From the NCBI RefSeq assembly GCF_003994255.1, contig NZ_ML133852.1, forward strand, positions 1 to 64,000: a stretch of DNA of 64,000 nucleotides, written 5' to 3'. Positions 17,006-25,858 of the stretch are shown here, piece by piece (position 1 is the stretch's first letter; the number at the start of each line of letters is the position of its first letter). Position numbers and translations under genes: made by a program. The stretch is from Brachybacterium paraconglomeratum (GTDB lineage Bacteria > Actinomycetota > Actinomycetes > Actinomycetales > Dermabacteraceae). The notes under the pieces were generated by a model. That model ran no database searches. It worked only from the letters and a program-made list of their open reading frames with translations, and was not told where the DNA came from.

Positions 17006-18082
17006 TCAGACCTCGTCGAAGGCCGATCCCTCGGGGGCCTGCGCCTCGGCCAGCAGCTCCCGCACCCGCGGGATCACCTCGGTGCCGTAGAGCCGGATCG
17101 ACTCCATCAGCTGCTCGTGTGGCATGGGGCCGCTGGCGTACTTGAGGTCGAAGCGGTCGATGCCGAGCGAGGTGATCGTCTGCGCGATCTTCTGCGCGAC
17201 GGTCTCCGGGGAGCCGACGTACAGCGCGCCGTGATCCGCCTCCGCCTCGAACTCGGCGAGGCCCGAGGGGCCCCAGCCGCGCTCGCGCCCGATCTCGTTG
17301 CGGTTGTGGATCCAGTGCGTGGCGAGCTGCTCGCGCGCGGCGGCGTCGGTCGCGGCGACGTGCCCGGGGGAGTGGACGCCGACGGGACGGCGCTGCCCGC
17401 CGAGCTTCGTGGTCGCCTCGTGGAAGAGGTCGACATAGGGTGCGAAGCGCTGCGCGGGCCCGCCGATGATCGCGAGCATCAGCGGCAGTCCGTGGCGGGC
17501 GGTGCGGATCACCGAGTTCGGGCTCCCGCCGACGGCGACCCAGGTGGGCAGCTCCCGCTCCAGCGCGGGGTGCAGCGACTGCTGCTTCAGCGGCGCGCGG
17601 GTGGTGCCGGACCAGGTGATCGGCTCGCCGGCGAGCGCCGTCACCAGCAGGTCGAGCTTCTCCTCGAAGAGGGTCTCGTAGTCCTGCATCGCGAAGCCGA
17701 ACAGCGGGAAGGACTCGGTGAAGGAGCCTCGGCCCACGGTGAGCTCGGCCCGGCCCTGCGAGAGCGCGTCCAGCGTGGAGAAGCGCTCGACCACCCGCAG
17801 CGGGTCGTCGGAGCTGAGCACGATCACGGCGGTCCCCAGCGTGATCCGTTCGGTGCGCTGCGCGAGCGAGGCGAGCACCATGTCCGGCGCGCTGACCGCG
17901 AAGTCGGGCCGGTGGTGCTCGCCGATCGAGAAGTGGTCGATGCCCACCTGGTCGGCGAGCTCGCCCTGGGCGACGATGTCGCGGATCACCTGCGCCGGCG
18001 CGACGGGATCTCCTGCGCCGTCCACGGTGACGTCCCCGAAGGTGTCCAGGCCGAAGGTGATGGATCCAGGATCGATGCTCAT
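17006..18082 (-). CDS. LLM-class flavin-dependent oxidoreductase (luciferase-like)
   Basis: 358 aa, one bacterial luciferase-like (beta/alpha)8 domain using FMNH2/F420-type cofactors. Typical motifs: GIDHFSIGEHHRPDFAVSAPDMVLASLAQRTERITLGTAVIVLSSDDP, then VERFSTLDALSQGRAELTVGRGSFTESFPLFGF, and VGSPETVAQKI near the C-terminus. The substrate is unknown; members act as monooxygenases on aldehydes, sulfonates or aromatics. A palindromic operator lies 17 bp upstream of its start. Transcribed alone. Confidence 0.92.
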   Translation of the reverse strand: MSIDPGSITFGLDTFGDVTVDGAGDPVAPAQVIRDIVAQGELADQVGIDHFSIGEHHRPDFAVSAPDMVLASLAQRTERITLGTAVIVLSSDDPLRVVERFSTLDALSQGRAELTVGRGSFTESFPLFGFAMQDYETLFEEKLDLLVTALAGEPITWSGTTRAPLKQQSLHPALERELPTWVAVGGSPNSVIRTARHGLPLMLAIIGGPAQRFAPYVDLFHEATTKLGGQRRPVGVHSPGHVAATDAAAREQLATHWIHNRNEIGRERGWGPSGLAEFEAEADHGALYVGSPETVAQKIAQTITSLGIDRFDLKYASGPMPHEQLMESIRLYGTEVIPRVRELLAEAQAPEGSAFDEV

Positions 18083-18098
18083 CTGACTGCGCTCCCCG

Positions 18099-18122
18099 CT
18101 TGAATGCTTGAGGATTCAAGCA
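18099..18122 (-). promoter_or_regulatory. Nested inverted repeats upstream of the LLM oxidoreductase (MarR-type operator candidate)
   Basis: Two overlapping perfect 7-bp inverted repeats occupy 24 bp: CTTGAAT (18099-18105) with ATTCAAG (18114-18120), and TGCTTGA (18105-18111) with TCAAGCA (18116-18122). TTGA/TCAA-rich dyads of this kind are typical of MarR-family operators in front of flavin oxidoreductase genes. The site starts 17 bp before the ATG, inside the probable 5' leader or core promoter. No MarR gene is adjacent. Confidence 0.6.
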
Positions 18123-18180
18123 TAGGGGAGTGCGGCGGCGGGGTCCAGCCCACGGTGCAGCGCCCTGCCGTGCAGGGGGC

Positions 18181-18966
18181 TCACCGCCCCTCCCACCGCG
18201 GCTCCCGCTTCTCGGCGAAGGCCGCCGCGCCCTCGGCGGCGTCCTCGCTCGAGAACACGCGCTGCTGGGCCTCCCGGATCCGCCGCCAGGCCGCCCGCCC
18301 CCAGCTGTCCTCGTGCACCGTCACGTGCACGAGATCCTTCGTGGCCCGCACCGCGAGCGGCGCGTTCGACGCGATCCGCTCCGCCAGCGGGAGCGCCTCC
18401 TCGAGCACCGCGCCGGGCGCGCTGACCGCATTGACCAGCCCCCATTCCAGGGCCTCCTGCGGCGAGATCCGGTCCCCGGTCAGCAGCTTCTCGAGCGCGA
18501 GCTTGGGCGGCACCTGCTGCGGGAGGCGCATCGCCCCGCCCGCCACCGCGATCAGCCCGCGACGCACCTCGGGCAGCGCCAGATGCGCCGCCGGGTCGAT
18601 CAGCGCCAGGTCGCTCGCGAGCACCAGCTCCGCCCCGAGTCCGACGGCCGGACCGTTCACCGCCGCGATCACGGGCACCGAGACCAGATGCCCCACGATC
18701 CCCGCGAAGCCCCGCTCGGGCCGGGTGCGGGAGTGGGCGCTCTCCCCGCGGGCGAAGGCCTTGAGGTCCATCCCGGCGCAGAACGCCCGGCCTGCCCCGG
18801 TCAGCACGATCACCCGCGTCGCCGGATCCGCCTCGGCCTCCGCGACCGCGTCGCCGAGCGCGGTGGCGAGGGCGTCGTCGACCGCGTTCAGCGCCTCTGG
18901 GCGGTGCAGCGTCAGCACACGGACATGCTCGTGCTGTGCGGTCAGCACCAGCTCCCCTCCGCTCAT
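18181..18966 (-). CDS. Enoyl-CoA hydratase/isomerase family protein
   Basis: 261 aa crotonase-fold enzyme. The CoA-binding/oxyanion segments are LTGAGRAFCAGMDLKAF and NGPAVGLGAELVLASDLALIDPAAHLALPEVRRGLIA. This includes the catalytic-region glutamate of the PEV segment. It probably hydrates an enoyl-CoA in fatty or branched-chain acid breakdown. The start at 18966 overlaps the stop of the upstream SDR gene (ATGA), so both are translated as a unit and may catalyse successive hydration and oxidation steps. Confidence 0.9.
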   Translation of the reverse strand: MSGGELVLTAQHEHVRVLTLHRPEALNAVDDALATALGDAVAEAEADPATRVIVLTGAGRAFCAGMDLKAFARGESAHSRTRPERGFAGIVGHLVSVPVIAAVNGPAVGLGAELVLASDLALIDPAAHLALPEVRRGLIAVAGGAMRLPQQVPPKLALEKLLTGDRISPQEALEWGLVNAVSAPGAVLEEALPLAERIASNAPLAVRATKDLVHVTVHEDSWGRAAWRRIREAQQRVFSSEDAAEGAAAFAEKREPRWEGR

Positions 18967-19724
18967 CGCGGACCCATCCTGATCGCCCCGTCGAGACGGA
19001 TCACCTCGCCATTGAGCATCGGGTTCTCCACGATGTGCCGCACCAGCGCCGCGTACTCCGCGGGCCGGCCCAGCCGGCACGGATGCGGGACCTGCGCCGC
19101 GAGGGAGTCGCGCACCTCCTCGGACAGCCCCGCCATCATCGGCGTCTCGAAGGTGCCCGGCGCGATCGCCATCACCCGGATCCTCGAGGCGGCGAGCTCC
19201 CGGGCGGCGGGCAGCGTGAGCGAGGCGACGGCGCCCTTGGAGGCCGCATAGGCGGTCTGCCCGATCTGCCCGTCGAAGGCGGCCACCGACGCCGTGTTCA
19301 CGACGACCCCGCGCTCCTCGCCCAGCTGCGGCACCGACTGCATAGCCTCGGCGGCGACGCCCATCACCGTCGCCGTGCCCAGCAGGTTCACGCGCACCAC
19401 CTGCTCGAAGCCCGCCAGCGGCATCAGTCCGTCGCGACCCACCAGCCGCTTCGCCTGCACGATCCCGGCGCAGCTGACGACCACTCGCAGCGGACCGAGC
19501 GATACAGCGAGCTCCACGGCCTCCCGTACCTGCGCTTCGTCGGTCACGTCGGCCGCGACGAAGCGCGCCCCGCCGCCGAGTCGCCCGGCGACGACCTCGC
19601 CGTCTGAGCCCGGCAGGTCCACGAGCACCAGGTGGGCGCCGGCCGCGGCCAGTGCCTCCCCGGTCGCGCGCCCCAGGCCCGAGGCGCCCCCGGTCACGAG
19701 TGCGACATTCCCTGCGACATCCAT
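18963..19724 (-). CDS. SDR-family dehydrogenase, probably 3-hydroxyacyl-CoA dehydrogenase type
   Basis: 253 aa Rossmann enzyme. NAD-binding TGGASGLG is at residues 11-18, with an acidic residue (VDLPG) after beta2 favouring NAD. Catalytic Ser146, Tyr159 and Lys163 lie in NTASVAAF...YAASK. The APGTFETPM and GEVIRLDGAIRM segments resemble the HSD17B10-type 3-hydroxyacyl-CoA dehydrogenases. Coupled to the enoyl-CoA hydratase downstream. The exact acyl substrate cannot be read from sequence. Confidence 0.88.
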   Translation of the reverse strand: MDVAGNVALVTGGASGLGRATGEALAAAGAHLVLVDLPGSDGEVVAGRLGGGARFVAADVTDEAQVREAVELAVSLGPLRVVVSCAGIVQAKRLVGRDGLMPLAGFEQVVRVNLLGTATVMGVAAEAMQSVPQLGEERGVVVNTASVAAFDGQIGQTAYAASKGAVASLTLPAARELAASRIRVMAIAPGTFETPMMAGLSEEVRDSLAAQVPHPCRLGRPAEYAALVRHIVENPMLNGEVIRLDGAIRMGPR

Positions 19725-19821
19725 CGGTCTGCCGCCTTCCCCGCGCTCCGTCGCGCGATCGGTCCGTCTGCGCGCGAGCCTATCCCGCCGCCCCCGCTCC
19801 GAGCCGGGCGAGGCGAGCGCC

Positions 19822-19827
19822 TAGACT
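19822..19827 (+). promoter_or_regulatory. -10 box TAGACT of a leaderless promoter
   Basis: TAGACT ends 7 nt before the ATG of the FAH-family gene at 19835, so transcription would start at or next to the start codon. No Shine-Dalgarno precedes the ATG. Confidence 0.6.
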
Positions 19828-19834
19828 GGCGCGC

Positions 19835-20614
19835 ATGCGCATCGCCCGATTCACCACCGGCGAAGACCCCATGTTCGGCATCGTCCAGGAGAAGGACGGC
19901 CAGGACATGGTCTACGGCATCACCGGTGATCCCCTGTACACAGAGATCCGCCCCACCGGGAAGATCCTCCCGCTCGAGGACGTGCGGCTGCTCGCCCCCG
20001 TCATCCCGCGCTCGAAGGTGGTGTGCGTCGGCCGGAACTACGCCGCCCACGCCGCCGAGCTCGGCAACGAGGTGCCCGACCAGGCCCTGTACTTCCTCAA
20101 GCCCAACACCGCCGTCGTCGGCCCCGGCGACCCCGTGGTCGTCCCCTCCTACAGCCAGGAGGTGAGCCTCGAGGCGGAGCTGGCCGTGGTCATCAAGCGG
20201 ATGGCCAAGGACCTCGCGCCCGAGCAGGTCGCCGACCACGTGCTGGGATACACCTGCGCGAACGACCTCACAGCCCGGGACTCCCAGCGCGCCGAGGACC
20301 AGTGGTTCCGCGCCAAGGCCTTCGACACCTCCTGCCCGATCGGGCCCTGGATCGAGACCGATCTCGATCCTGCCGCAGGACTGGCGATCTCCTCCCGCGT
20401 CGACGACGAGACCGCCCAGTCCGGCTCCACGGCCGACATGGTGCGCGGCGTGCCCGAGCTGATCGCCGAGATCTCCTCCGTCGTGACCCTCCTGCCCGGC
20501 GACATCGTGCTCACCGGCACCCCCGCCGGCGTCCGCACCGTCGAGCCCGGCGCCCGGATCGACGTCGAGATCGAGGGGATCGGGACCCTGTCCAACCCCC
20601 TCGTGCGCCGCTGA
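19835..20614 (+). CDS. Fumarylacetoacetate hydrolase family protein
   Basis: 259 aa. The C-terminal FAH fold has metal-binding and catalytic segments [58 protein letters not shown] and [15 protein letters not shown]. Family members hydrolyse C-C bonds of acylpyruvates or hydrate/decarboxylate related keto-acids. In actinobacteria this gene commonly precedes gltX, as here (32 bp gap). The ATG at 19835 is preceded by a -10-like box at 7 nt, giving a probable leaderless mRNA that may also include gltX. Confidence 0.92.
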   Translation: MRIARFTTGEDPMFGIVQEKDGQDMVYGITGDPLYTEIRPTGKILPLEDVRLLAPVIPRSKVVCVGRNYAAHAAELGNEVPDQALYFLKPNTAVVGPGDPVVVPSYSQEVSLEAELAVVIKRMAKDLAPEQVADHVLGYTCANDLTARDSQRAEDQWFRAKAFDTSCPIGPWIETDLDPAAGLAISSRVDDETAQSGSTADMVRGVPELIAEISSVVTLLPGDIVLTGTPAGVRTVEPGARIDVEIEGIGTLSNPLVRR

Positions 20615-20646
20615 GCCCGCCCCCGAACCTCCAGGGAGAACCCTTC

Positions 20647-22164
20647 GTGACCACCACCCCCGCCGCTGCCTCGACCCCCGATGAGGTCCGCGTCCGCTTC
20701 TGCCCCAGCCCCACCGGCACCCCGCACGTCGGCATGGTGCGCACCGCCCTGTTCAACTGGGCCCACGCCCGTCACCACGGCGGCAAGCTCGTCTTCCGCA
20801 TCGAGGACACCGACGCCGCCCGCGACAGCGAGGAGTCCTACCATCAGCTGCTGGACGCCATGCGCTGGCTCGGCATCGACTGGGACGAGGGCGTCGAGGT
20901 CGGCGGCCCGGACGGCCCCTACCGCCAGTCCCAGCGCGGCGAGATCTACCAGGACGTGATCGCCAGGCTGAAGGAGTCCGGGCACATCTACGAGTCCTTC
21001 TCCACCGCTGAGGAGATCGCCGAGCGCCACCGCGCCGCCGGCCGCGACCCGCAGCTCGGCTACGACGGCCACGACCGCGACCTCACCGAGGAGCAGAAGG
21101 CCGCCTTCCGCGCCGAGGGCCGCGAGCCCACCTGGCGACTGCGCATGCCGCAGGAGGACATCACTTTCACCGACATGGTGCGCGGCGAGATCACCTTCAA
21201 GGCCGGCTCCACGCCCGACTTCGTCGTCGTGCGCGCGAACGGCCAGCCGCTCTACACCCTGGTCAACCCCGTGGACGACGCCCTCATGCGCATCACCCAT
21301 GTGCTGCGCGGCGAGGACATCCTCTCCTCCACCCCGCGCCAGATCGCGCTCTACCGGGCGCTGATCGAGATCGGCGTCGCCGAGCGCGTGCCCGAGTTCG
21401 GCCACCTCCCCTACGTGATGGGGGAGGGGAACAAGAAGCTCTCCAAGCGCGACCCGCAGGCGGACCTCTTCCTCTACCGGGAGCAGGGCTTCATCCCCGA
21501 GGGCATGGTCAACTACCTCGCCCTGCTCGGCTGGGGCTTCAGCGCCGACGAGGACATCTTCAGCCGCGAGCAGCTCGTCGAGCGCTTCGACGCCTCCGAC
21601 GTGAACCCGAACCCGGCGCGCGTGGACCTCAAGAAGGCCACCGCCATCAACGCCGACCACATCCGCCTGCTCCCCGAGGACGCCTTCGTCGAGCGGCTCA
21701 TCCCGTACCTGCAGTCCGGGGGAGTGCTCGGCGAGGCCGTCACCGAGGAGCAGCGAGCCCTCGTCGTCGCCGCGGCGCCGCTGGTGCAGACCCGCATGAA
21801 CCTCCTCGGCGAGGCGAGCGACCTGATGGGCTTCCTCTTCGTGGCCGACGAGGACCTCGTGGTCCAGGACGACGCGACCAAGAAGCTCGGCGAGAACCCC
21901 GTCGCGGTGCTCGACCGCGCGATCTTGGAGGTCGAGGCGATCGCGGAGGACGCCTTCACGGCCGCGGCGCTCGAGCCCGCCCTGCGCGGCGCGATCGTGG
22001 ACGACATGGGCATCAAGCCCCGACTCGCCTTCGGGCCGCTGCGCGCCGCGATCTCCGGCCGACGCATCTCCCCGCCTCTGTTCGAGTCCATGGAGCTCCT
22101 GGGCCGCTCCTCGAGCCTCGTGCGCCTGCGCGCCCTGCGCGAGCGCCTCGCGGCGGAGGCCTGA
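20647..22164 (+). CDS. gltX: Glutamyl-tRNA synthetase
   Basis: 505 aa class I aminoacyl-tRNA synthetase. The HIGH-like motif is in [20 protein letters not shown] and the KMSKS-like motif is KLSKR (about residue 265). The C-terminal anticodon-binding helical domain is present. The GTG at 20647 follows CCAGGGAGAACCCTTC. In organisms lacking GlnRS the enzyme also charges tRNA-Gln with Glu. It is notable that tRNA-Gln and two tRNA-Glu genes lie just downstream. Confidence 0.96.
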   Translation: MTTTPAAASTPDEVRVRFCPSPTGTPHVGMVRTALFNWAHARHHGGKLVFRIEDTDAARDSEESYHQLLDAMRWLGIDWDEGVEVGGPDGPYRQSQRGEIYQDVIARLKESGHIYESFSTAEEIAERHRAAGRDPQLGYDGHDRDLTEEQKAAFRAEGREPTWRLRMPQEDITFTDMVRGEITFKAGSTPDFVVVRANGQPLYTLVNPVDDALMRITHVLRGEDILSSTPRQIALYRALIEIGVAERVPEFGHLPYVMGEGNKKLSKRDPQADLFLYREQGFIPEGMVNYLALLGWGFSADEDIFSREQLVERFDASDVNPNPARVDLKKATAINADHIRLLPEDAFVERLIPYLQSGGVLGEAVTEEQRALVVAAAPLVQTRMNLLGEASDLMGFLFVADEDLVVQDDATKKLGENPVAVLDRAILEVEAIAEDAFTAAALEPALRGAIVDDMGIKPRLAFGPLRAAISGRRISPPLFESMELLGRSSSLVRLRALRERLAAEA

Positions 22165-22231
22165 GCGGCAGGGCTGTGGGGCCCGGCAGGACAGCGTGCC
22201 GAGCCTCACAGCCCGAAAGGGCCCTCTCGCT

Positions 22232-22260
22232 TTGTGCTCCGCGGGAGAAGCCGGTAGAGT
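22232..22260 (+). promoter_or_regulatory. Promoter for the tRNA-Gln/Glu/Glu cluster
   Basis: TTGTGC (22232-22237), a 17-bp spacer and TAGAGT (22255-22260) give a well-spaced vegetative-type promoter about 95 bp before tRNA-Gln. No protein gene lies between. Confidence 0.6.
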
Positions 22261-22353
22261 CTTCACTCGGTACGGCACGCAGAACAGCGCGGGAAGTCCA
22301 CGGAAACCACCGGGGAACGGAACGTGAAGGACTGCGGAAAGTGCTTCTCACCA

Positions 22354-22425
22354 TGGGGTATGGTGTAATTGGCAACACAACGGTTTCTGGTACCGTCATT
22401 CTAGGTTCGAGTCCTGGTACCCCAG
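22354..22425 (+). tRNA. tRNA-Gln (CTG anticodon)
   Basis: 72 nt. The acceptor stem TGGGGTA pairs with TACCCCA and is followed by discriminator G. The anticodon stem ACGGT/ACCGT encloses TTCTGGT with CTG at 22387-22389. The T loop GGTTCGAGTCC is standard. CCA is not encoded. First gene of a tRNA-Gln/Glu/Glu cluster. Confidence 0.95.
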
Positions 22426-22458
22426 CGCTTCGCAGCGATCATCCGCTGCGCGGTCCGC

Positions 22459-22531
22459 GCCCCGTTCGTCTAGCGGCCTAGGACGTCGCCCTCTCACGGC
22501 GGTAACACCGGTTCAAATCCGGTACGGGGTA
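22459..22531 (+). tRNA. tRNA-Glu (CTC anticodon), copy 1
   Basis: 73 nt. The acceptor GCCCCGT pairs with ACGGGGT (terminal G-U pair, as usual for bacterial tRNA-Glu), with discriminator A. The anticodon loop CCTCTCA has CTC as its anticodon. Lies 33 bp after tRNA-Gln. Confidence 0.95.
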
Positions 22532-22535
22532 CGAG

Positions 22536-22555
22536 GCGAGATCCACGGATCTCGC
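22536..22555 (+). other. Hairpin between the two tRNA-Glu genes
   Basis: GCGAGATCC (22536-22544) and GGATCTCGC (22547-22555) form a perfect 9-bp stem with a 2-base centre, a near-complete palindrome. It may mark processing of the polycistronic tRNA precursor or an old terminator retained after duplication. Confidence 0.6.
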
Positions 22556-22559
22556 ACCC

Positions 22560-22632
22560 GCCCCGTTCGTCTAGTGGCCCAGGACGTCGCCCTCTCACGG
22601 CGGTAACACCGGTTCAAATCCGGTACGGGGTA
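22560..22632 (+). tRNA. tRNA-Glu (CTC anticodon), copy 2
   Basis: 73 nt, identical to copy 1 except in the D-loop region (AGTGGCCCA against AGCGGCCTA). The same acceptor, anticodon and T arms are present. A tandem duplication is the simplest origin. A hairpin terminator follows 7 bp downstream. Confidence 0.95.
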
Positions 22633-22638
22633 CGAGCA

Positions 22639-22665
22639 GGAGCCGGCACCACTGGTGCCGGCTCC
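22639..22665 (+). terminator. Terminator of the tRNA cluster
   Basis: Arms 22639-22650 and 22654-22665 form a 12-bp perfect stem with a 3-nt loop, followed by TTCTGC. Confidence 0.8.
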
Positions 22666-22719
22666 TTCTGCATTCCGAGGTCCTGTCCGAGGTCCTGTCG
22701 GCGGGCGGCTCCGACAGAG

Positions 22720-22725
22720 TATCGT
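22720..22725 (+). promoter_or_regulatory. -10 box TATCGT of a leaderless promoter
   Basis: TATCGT is followed by 6 nt and the ATG of the universal stress protein gene at 22732; there is no ribosome binding site. Confidence 0.5.
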
Positions 22726-22731
22726 CGTGAC

Positions 22732-23550
22732 ATGACGCACACAGAAGCTCCGAGGATCACGGTCGGCGTCTTCGACGCGGACGAGTCCGATCAGGCGGTC
22801 CGCTGGGCCGCACGCCATGCCGTCACCGTCGGCGGCGCCCTCCATCTCGTCCACGCCTTCGTGTGGACCGAGCTCGATGTCAACGTCGACCCGATCTCCG
22901 GGATGCCGGGCTCCGGCTTCCGCAGCGCGGCCGACACCCTGCTGCGCGAGGCCGCCGAGCTCGCGCGGGAGCGGGCCCCCGAGGTCGAGATCACCACCGA
23001 GGTGATCGACGGCAATTCCGTGCCGGTCCTGGTCCACGCCAGCCAGGGCTCGGACCTGCTGGTCCTCGGCGGGCGGGGGCTGGGCCGGCTGATGACCCTC
23101 ATCGTCGGCTCCAAGAGCCTCGCCCTCGCCGCCCGCGCCCACTGCCCCGTCGTGGTGGTGCGGGGGAACATCGACGGCGACGGCCCCGTCGGCCTCGTGC
23201 ACCACGAGACCTCGACCGAGGTGGTGGCCCGCGCCGCCGACCTCGCGGAGGCCTACGGACGGGACATCCACCTCGTGGTGCGGCCGGGCACCTCGCCCGA
23301 GCAGGCCCAGGAGATCCTTGCCGCCACGGCGCAGCGGATCGCGCTCAGCCACCCCTCGGTCTTCGTGAAGGACGTGGCCGTGGCGACCTCCGACAACGCC
23401 AAGCAGCTGGTCGAGGCCAGCGAGAACGCGAGCGTCATGGTCGTGGCGGGGGAGCGGGACGAGGGCGGCTCCGGGAAGATCGCCGCGCCGCGCCAGCTCG
23501 TGAACGTGCTGCGCTACGCCAACACGCCCGTGTGGATCGAGCGGGAGTGA
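22732..23550 (+). CDS. Universal stress protein, two UspA-type domains
   Basis: 272 aa. The N-terminal UspA domain (about 8-145) contains VGVFDADESDQAVRWAARHA and the ATP-binding-like GGRGLGRLMTLIVGSKSLALAARAHCPVVVVR. The second, shorter domain (about 155-272) is more divergent and has lost the glycine-rich loop (VVAGERDEGGSGKIAAPRQLVNVLRYANTPVWI). Tandem USPs in actinobacteria bind ATP and are induced by oxygen limitation or stress. Likely leaderless. Convergent with the IclR gene. Confidence 0.9.
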   Translation: MTHTEAPRITVGVFDADESDQAVRWAARHAVTVGGALHLVHAFVWTELDVNVDPISGMPGSGFRSAADTLLREAAELARERAPEVEITTEVIDGNSVPVLVHASQGSDLLVLGGRGLGRLMTLIVGSKSLALAARAHCPVVVVRGNIDGDGPVGLVHHETSTEVVARAADLAEAYGRDIHLVVRPGTSPEQAQEILAATAQRIALSHPSVFVKDVAVATSDNAKQLVEASENASVMVVAGERDEGGSGKIAAPRQLVNVLRYANTPVWIERE

Positions 23551-23561
23551 GGCGCGGGTGA

Positions 23562-24296
23562 TCAGGCGCCGGCGCGGCGCAGCAGCTCGGTGAGATGGTT
23601 CGCCGAGCTCATCACGGACGGGGCATGGAGCCGGCCCGGCTGACGGGTGATCCGCTCGATCGGCCCGGAGATGCTCAGCGCCGCGACCACGCGCCCGTTC
23701 GGCCCGCGCACGGGCGCGGAGACGGAGCCGACGCCCGGCTCGCGCTCACCGATCGACTGCGCCCAGCCGCGACGGCGCACCGCCGAGAGCTGGGTCGCGG
23801 TGAAGCGCGCCCCGAGCAGACCCCGGTGGAGCCGGTCCGGCTCCTCCCAGGCCAGCAGGATCTGCGCGGCGGAGCCCGCCCGCATCGTCAGCGCCGCCCC
23901 GAGCGGGACCGAGTCGCGCAGGCCGATCGGCCGCTCGGCGGCGGCCACGCAGATGCGGTGGTCGCCCTGGCGACGGTAGAGCTGCGCGGATTCCCCGGTG
24001 TGGTCCCGCAGGGCCGCGAGCACGGGCCCGGCCGAGGCCAGTAGCCGGTCCTCGCCGGCGGCCGCGGCGAGCTCGCCGAGGCGCGGACCGAGGATGAAGC
24101 GGCCCTGCATGTCACGGGCCACCAGATGGTGGTACTCGAGCGCCACCGCGAGGCGGTGCGCGGTGGGGCGGGCCAGTCCCGTCGACTGCACGAGCTGGGC
24201 GAGGGTGGCAGGGCCGGCCTCGAGGGCGCCGAGCACGACGGCGGCCTTGTCGAGCACGCCGACGCCGCTTCCGTTCTCCTCCGGGGTGTTGTCCAT
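23562..24296 (-). CDS. IclR-family transcriptional regulator of leuCD (NdgR/LtbR type)
   Basis: 244 aa. An N-terminal winged helix-turn-helix (about 15-75: VLDKAAVVLGALEAGPATLAQLVQSTGLARPTAHRLAVALEYHHLV) is followed by the IclR effector domain (about 80-235), including GLRDSVPLGAALTMRAGSAAQILLA. An IclR regulator divergent from leuCD is a conserved actinobacterial arrangement; the characterised homologues NdgR (Streptomyces) and LtbR (Corynebacterium) control leucine and other amino-acid genes. Candidate operators are in the shared 138-bp intergenic region. Confidence 0.88.
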   Translation of the reverse strand: MDNTPEENGSGVGVLDKAAVVLGALEAGPATLAQLVQSTGLARPTAHRLAVALEYHHLVARDMQGRFILGPRLGELAAAAGEDRLLASAGPVLAALRDHTGESAQLYRRQGDHRICVAAAERPIGLRDSVPLGAALTMRAGSAAQILLAWEEPDRLHRGLLGARFTATQLSAVRRRGWAQSIGEREPGVGSVSAPVRGPNGRVVAALSISGPIERITRQPGRLHAPSVMSSANHLTELLRRAGA

Positions 24297-24310
24297 GCTC
24301 CGATATTGCC

Positions 24311-24360
24311 GTCTTATTGAGTGAGACGCAAGTGCATCGGATCGTGGACCCGCCCACGAT
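24311..24360. promoter_or_regulatory. leuC/IclR divergent control region with two dyads
   Basis: GTCT (24311-24314) and AGAC (24324-24327) flank an A/T-rich 9-bp centre close to the IclR start. ATCGTGG (24341-24347) and CCACGAT (24354-24360) form a second, perfect 7-bp inverted repeat. Both lie between the divergent starts and are candidates for IclR-regulator binding or, for the second, an mRNA hairpin in the leuC leader. No leucine-rich leader peptide is present, so attenuation is not supported. Confidence 0.5.
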
Positions 24361-24434
24361 GAGTGCAGCGCCCGAGACCGGGTGCGACGGCGCATCAGCA
24401 CGCATCCCCACGAAGGATGCAGGGAAGGATCGAC

Positions 24435-25847
24435 ATGGCGGGGACCCTCGCGGAGAAGGTGTGGGCGGATCACGTGGTCCGCCGCGGTGAGAACGGCGAG
24501 CCGGATCTGCTCTACATCGACCTCCAGCTCCTGCACGAGGTCACGAGCCCGCAGGCCTTCGACGGCCTGCGCCAGGAGGGGCGCGAGCCCCGCCGCATCG
24601 ACCAGACCCTCGCGACCGAGGACCACAACACCCCCACGATCGACATCGACAAGCCGATCGCGGACATCACCTCGCGCACCCAGATCGACACGCTGCGCCG
24701 CAACGCCGAGGAGTTCGGCGTGCGCATCCACTCCCTCGGTGACAAGGATCAGGGCATCGTCCACGTCGTGGGACCGCAGCTGGGCCTGACCATGCCCGGC
24801 ATCACCGTCGTGTGCGGCGACTCGCACACCTCCACCCACGGCGCCTTCGGCGCGCTGGCCTTCGGCATCGGCACCTCCGAGGTGGAGCACGTGCTGGCCA
24901 CCCAGACCCTGCCGCTGACCCCCTTCAAGACCATGGCGGTCACCGTCACCGGCTCCCTGAAGCCGGGCGTCACCGCGAAGGACATCATCCTCGCCGTGAT
25001 CGCGAAGATCGGCACCGGCGGCGGCGCGGGCTACGTGCTCGAGTACCGCGGCGAGGCGATCCGCGAGCTCTCCATGGAGGGCCGCATGACGATCTGCAAC
25101 ATGTCCATCGAGGCCGGTGCCCGCGCCGGCATGATCGCGCCCGACGAGACCACCTTCGAGTACGTCAAGGGCCGTCCCCACGCCCCGCAGGGGAAGGACT
25201 GGGACGAGGCCGTGGAGTACTGGAGGACGCTGCGCACCGACGACGACGCGACCTTCGACGCCGAGGTCGTCATCGACGCCGACGAGCTCGAGCCCTTCGT
25301 CACCTGGGGCACCAACCCCGGCCAGGGCCTGCCGCTGTCCGCCGCGGTCCCCGCCCCGGAGGACTTCGTCGACGAGACCGACCGCTACGCCGCCGAGCGG
25401 GCGCTGGAGTACATGGACCTGGTCCCCGGCACGGCGCTGAAGGACATCAAGGTCGACACCGTCTTCATGGGATCGTGCACCAACGGCCGCATCGAGGACC
25501 TGCGCGCCTTCGCCTCCGTGCTCGAGGGCCGCACCAAGCACCCCGACGTGCGCGTCCTGGTCGTGCCGGGCTCCGCCCGCGTGCGCCTCCAGGCCGAGCA
25601 GGAGGGCCTGGACAAGGTGTTCCTCGACTTCGGCGCCGAGTGGCGCCAGGCCGGCTGCTCGATGTGCCTGGGCATGAACCCCGACCAGCTCGCCCCGGGC
25701 GAGCGGGCTGCCTCCACCTCCAACCGCAACTTCGAGGGCCGGCAGGGCAAGGGCGGGCGCACCCACCTCGTCTCGCCCGTCGTCGCCGCCGCCACCGCTG
25801 TGCGCGGCACCCTGTCCTCCCCGTCCGACCTGCTGACCCACGCCTGA
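24435..25847 (+). CDS. leuC: 3-isopropylmalate dehydratase, large subunit
   Basis: 470 aa, aconitase-type. It isomerises 2- to 3-isopropylmalate in leucine synthesis together with LeuD. The [4Fe-4S] ligands are in [11 protein letters not shown] (about residue 348) and [10 protein letters not shown] (about 407-410). ATEDHNTPT and [32 protein letters not shown] are signature segments. The ATG at 24435 is preceded by AGGGAAGGATCGAC. It is followed by leuD after 11 bp. Confidence 0.97.
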   Translation: MAGTLAEKVWADHVVRRGENGEPDLLYIDLQLLHEVTSPQAFDGLRQEGREPRRIDQTLATEDHNTPTIDIDKPIADITSRTQIDTLRRNAEEFGVRIHSLGDKDQGIVHVVGPQLGLTMPGITVVCGDSHTSTHGAFGALAFGIGTSEVEHVLATQTLPLTPFKTMAVTVTGSLKPGVTAKDIILAVIAKIGTGGGAGYVLEYRGEAIRELSMEGRMTICNMSIEAGARAGMIAPDETTFEYVKGRPHAPQGKDWDEAVEYWRTLRTDDDATFDAEVVIDADELEPFVTWGTNPGQGLPLSAAVPAPEDFVDETDRYAAERALEYMDLVPGTALKDIKVDTVFMGSCTNGRIEDLRAFASVLEGRTKHPDVRVLVVPGSARVRLQAEQEGLDKVFLDFGAEWRQAGCSMCLGMNPDQLAPGERAASTSNRNFEGRQGKGGRTHLVSPVVAAATAVRGTLSSPSDLLTHA

Positions 25848-25858
25848 GGAGCCCCGCC

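Noticed and set aside
24358..24434. Leader peptide and attenuator upstream of leuC
   Set aside because: The only short frame in the leader (ATG at 24358) is not leucine-rich and runs into leuC without a terminator/antiterminator pair.
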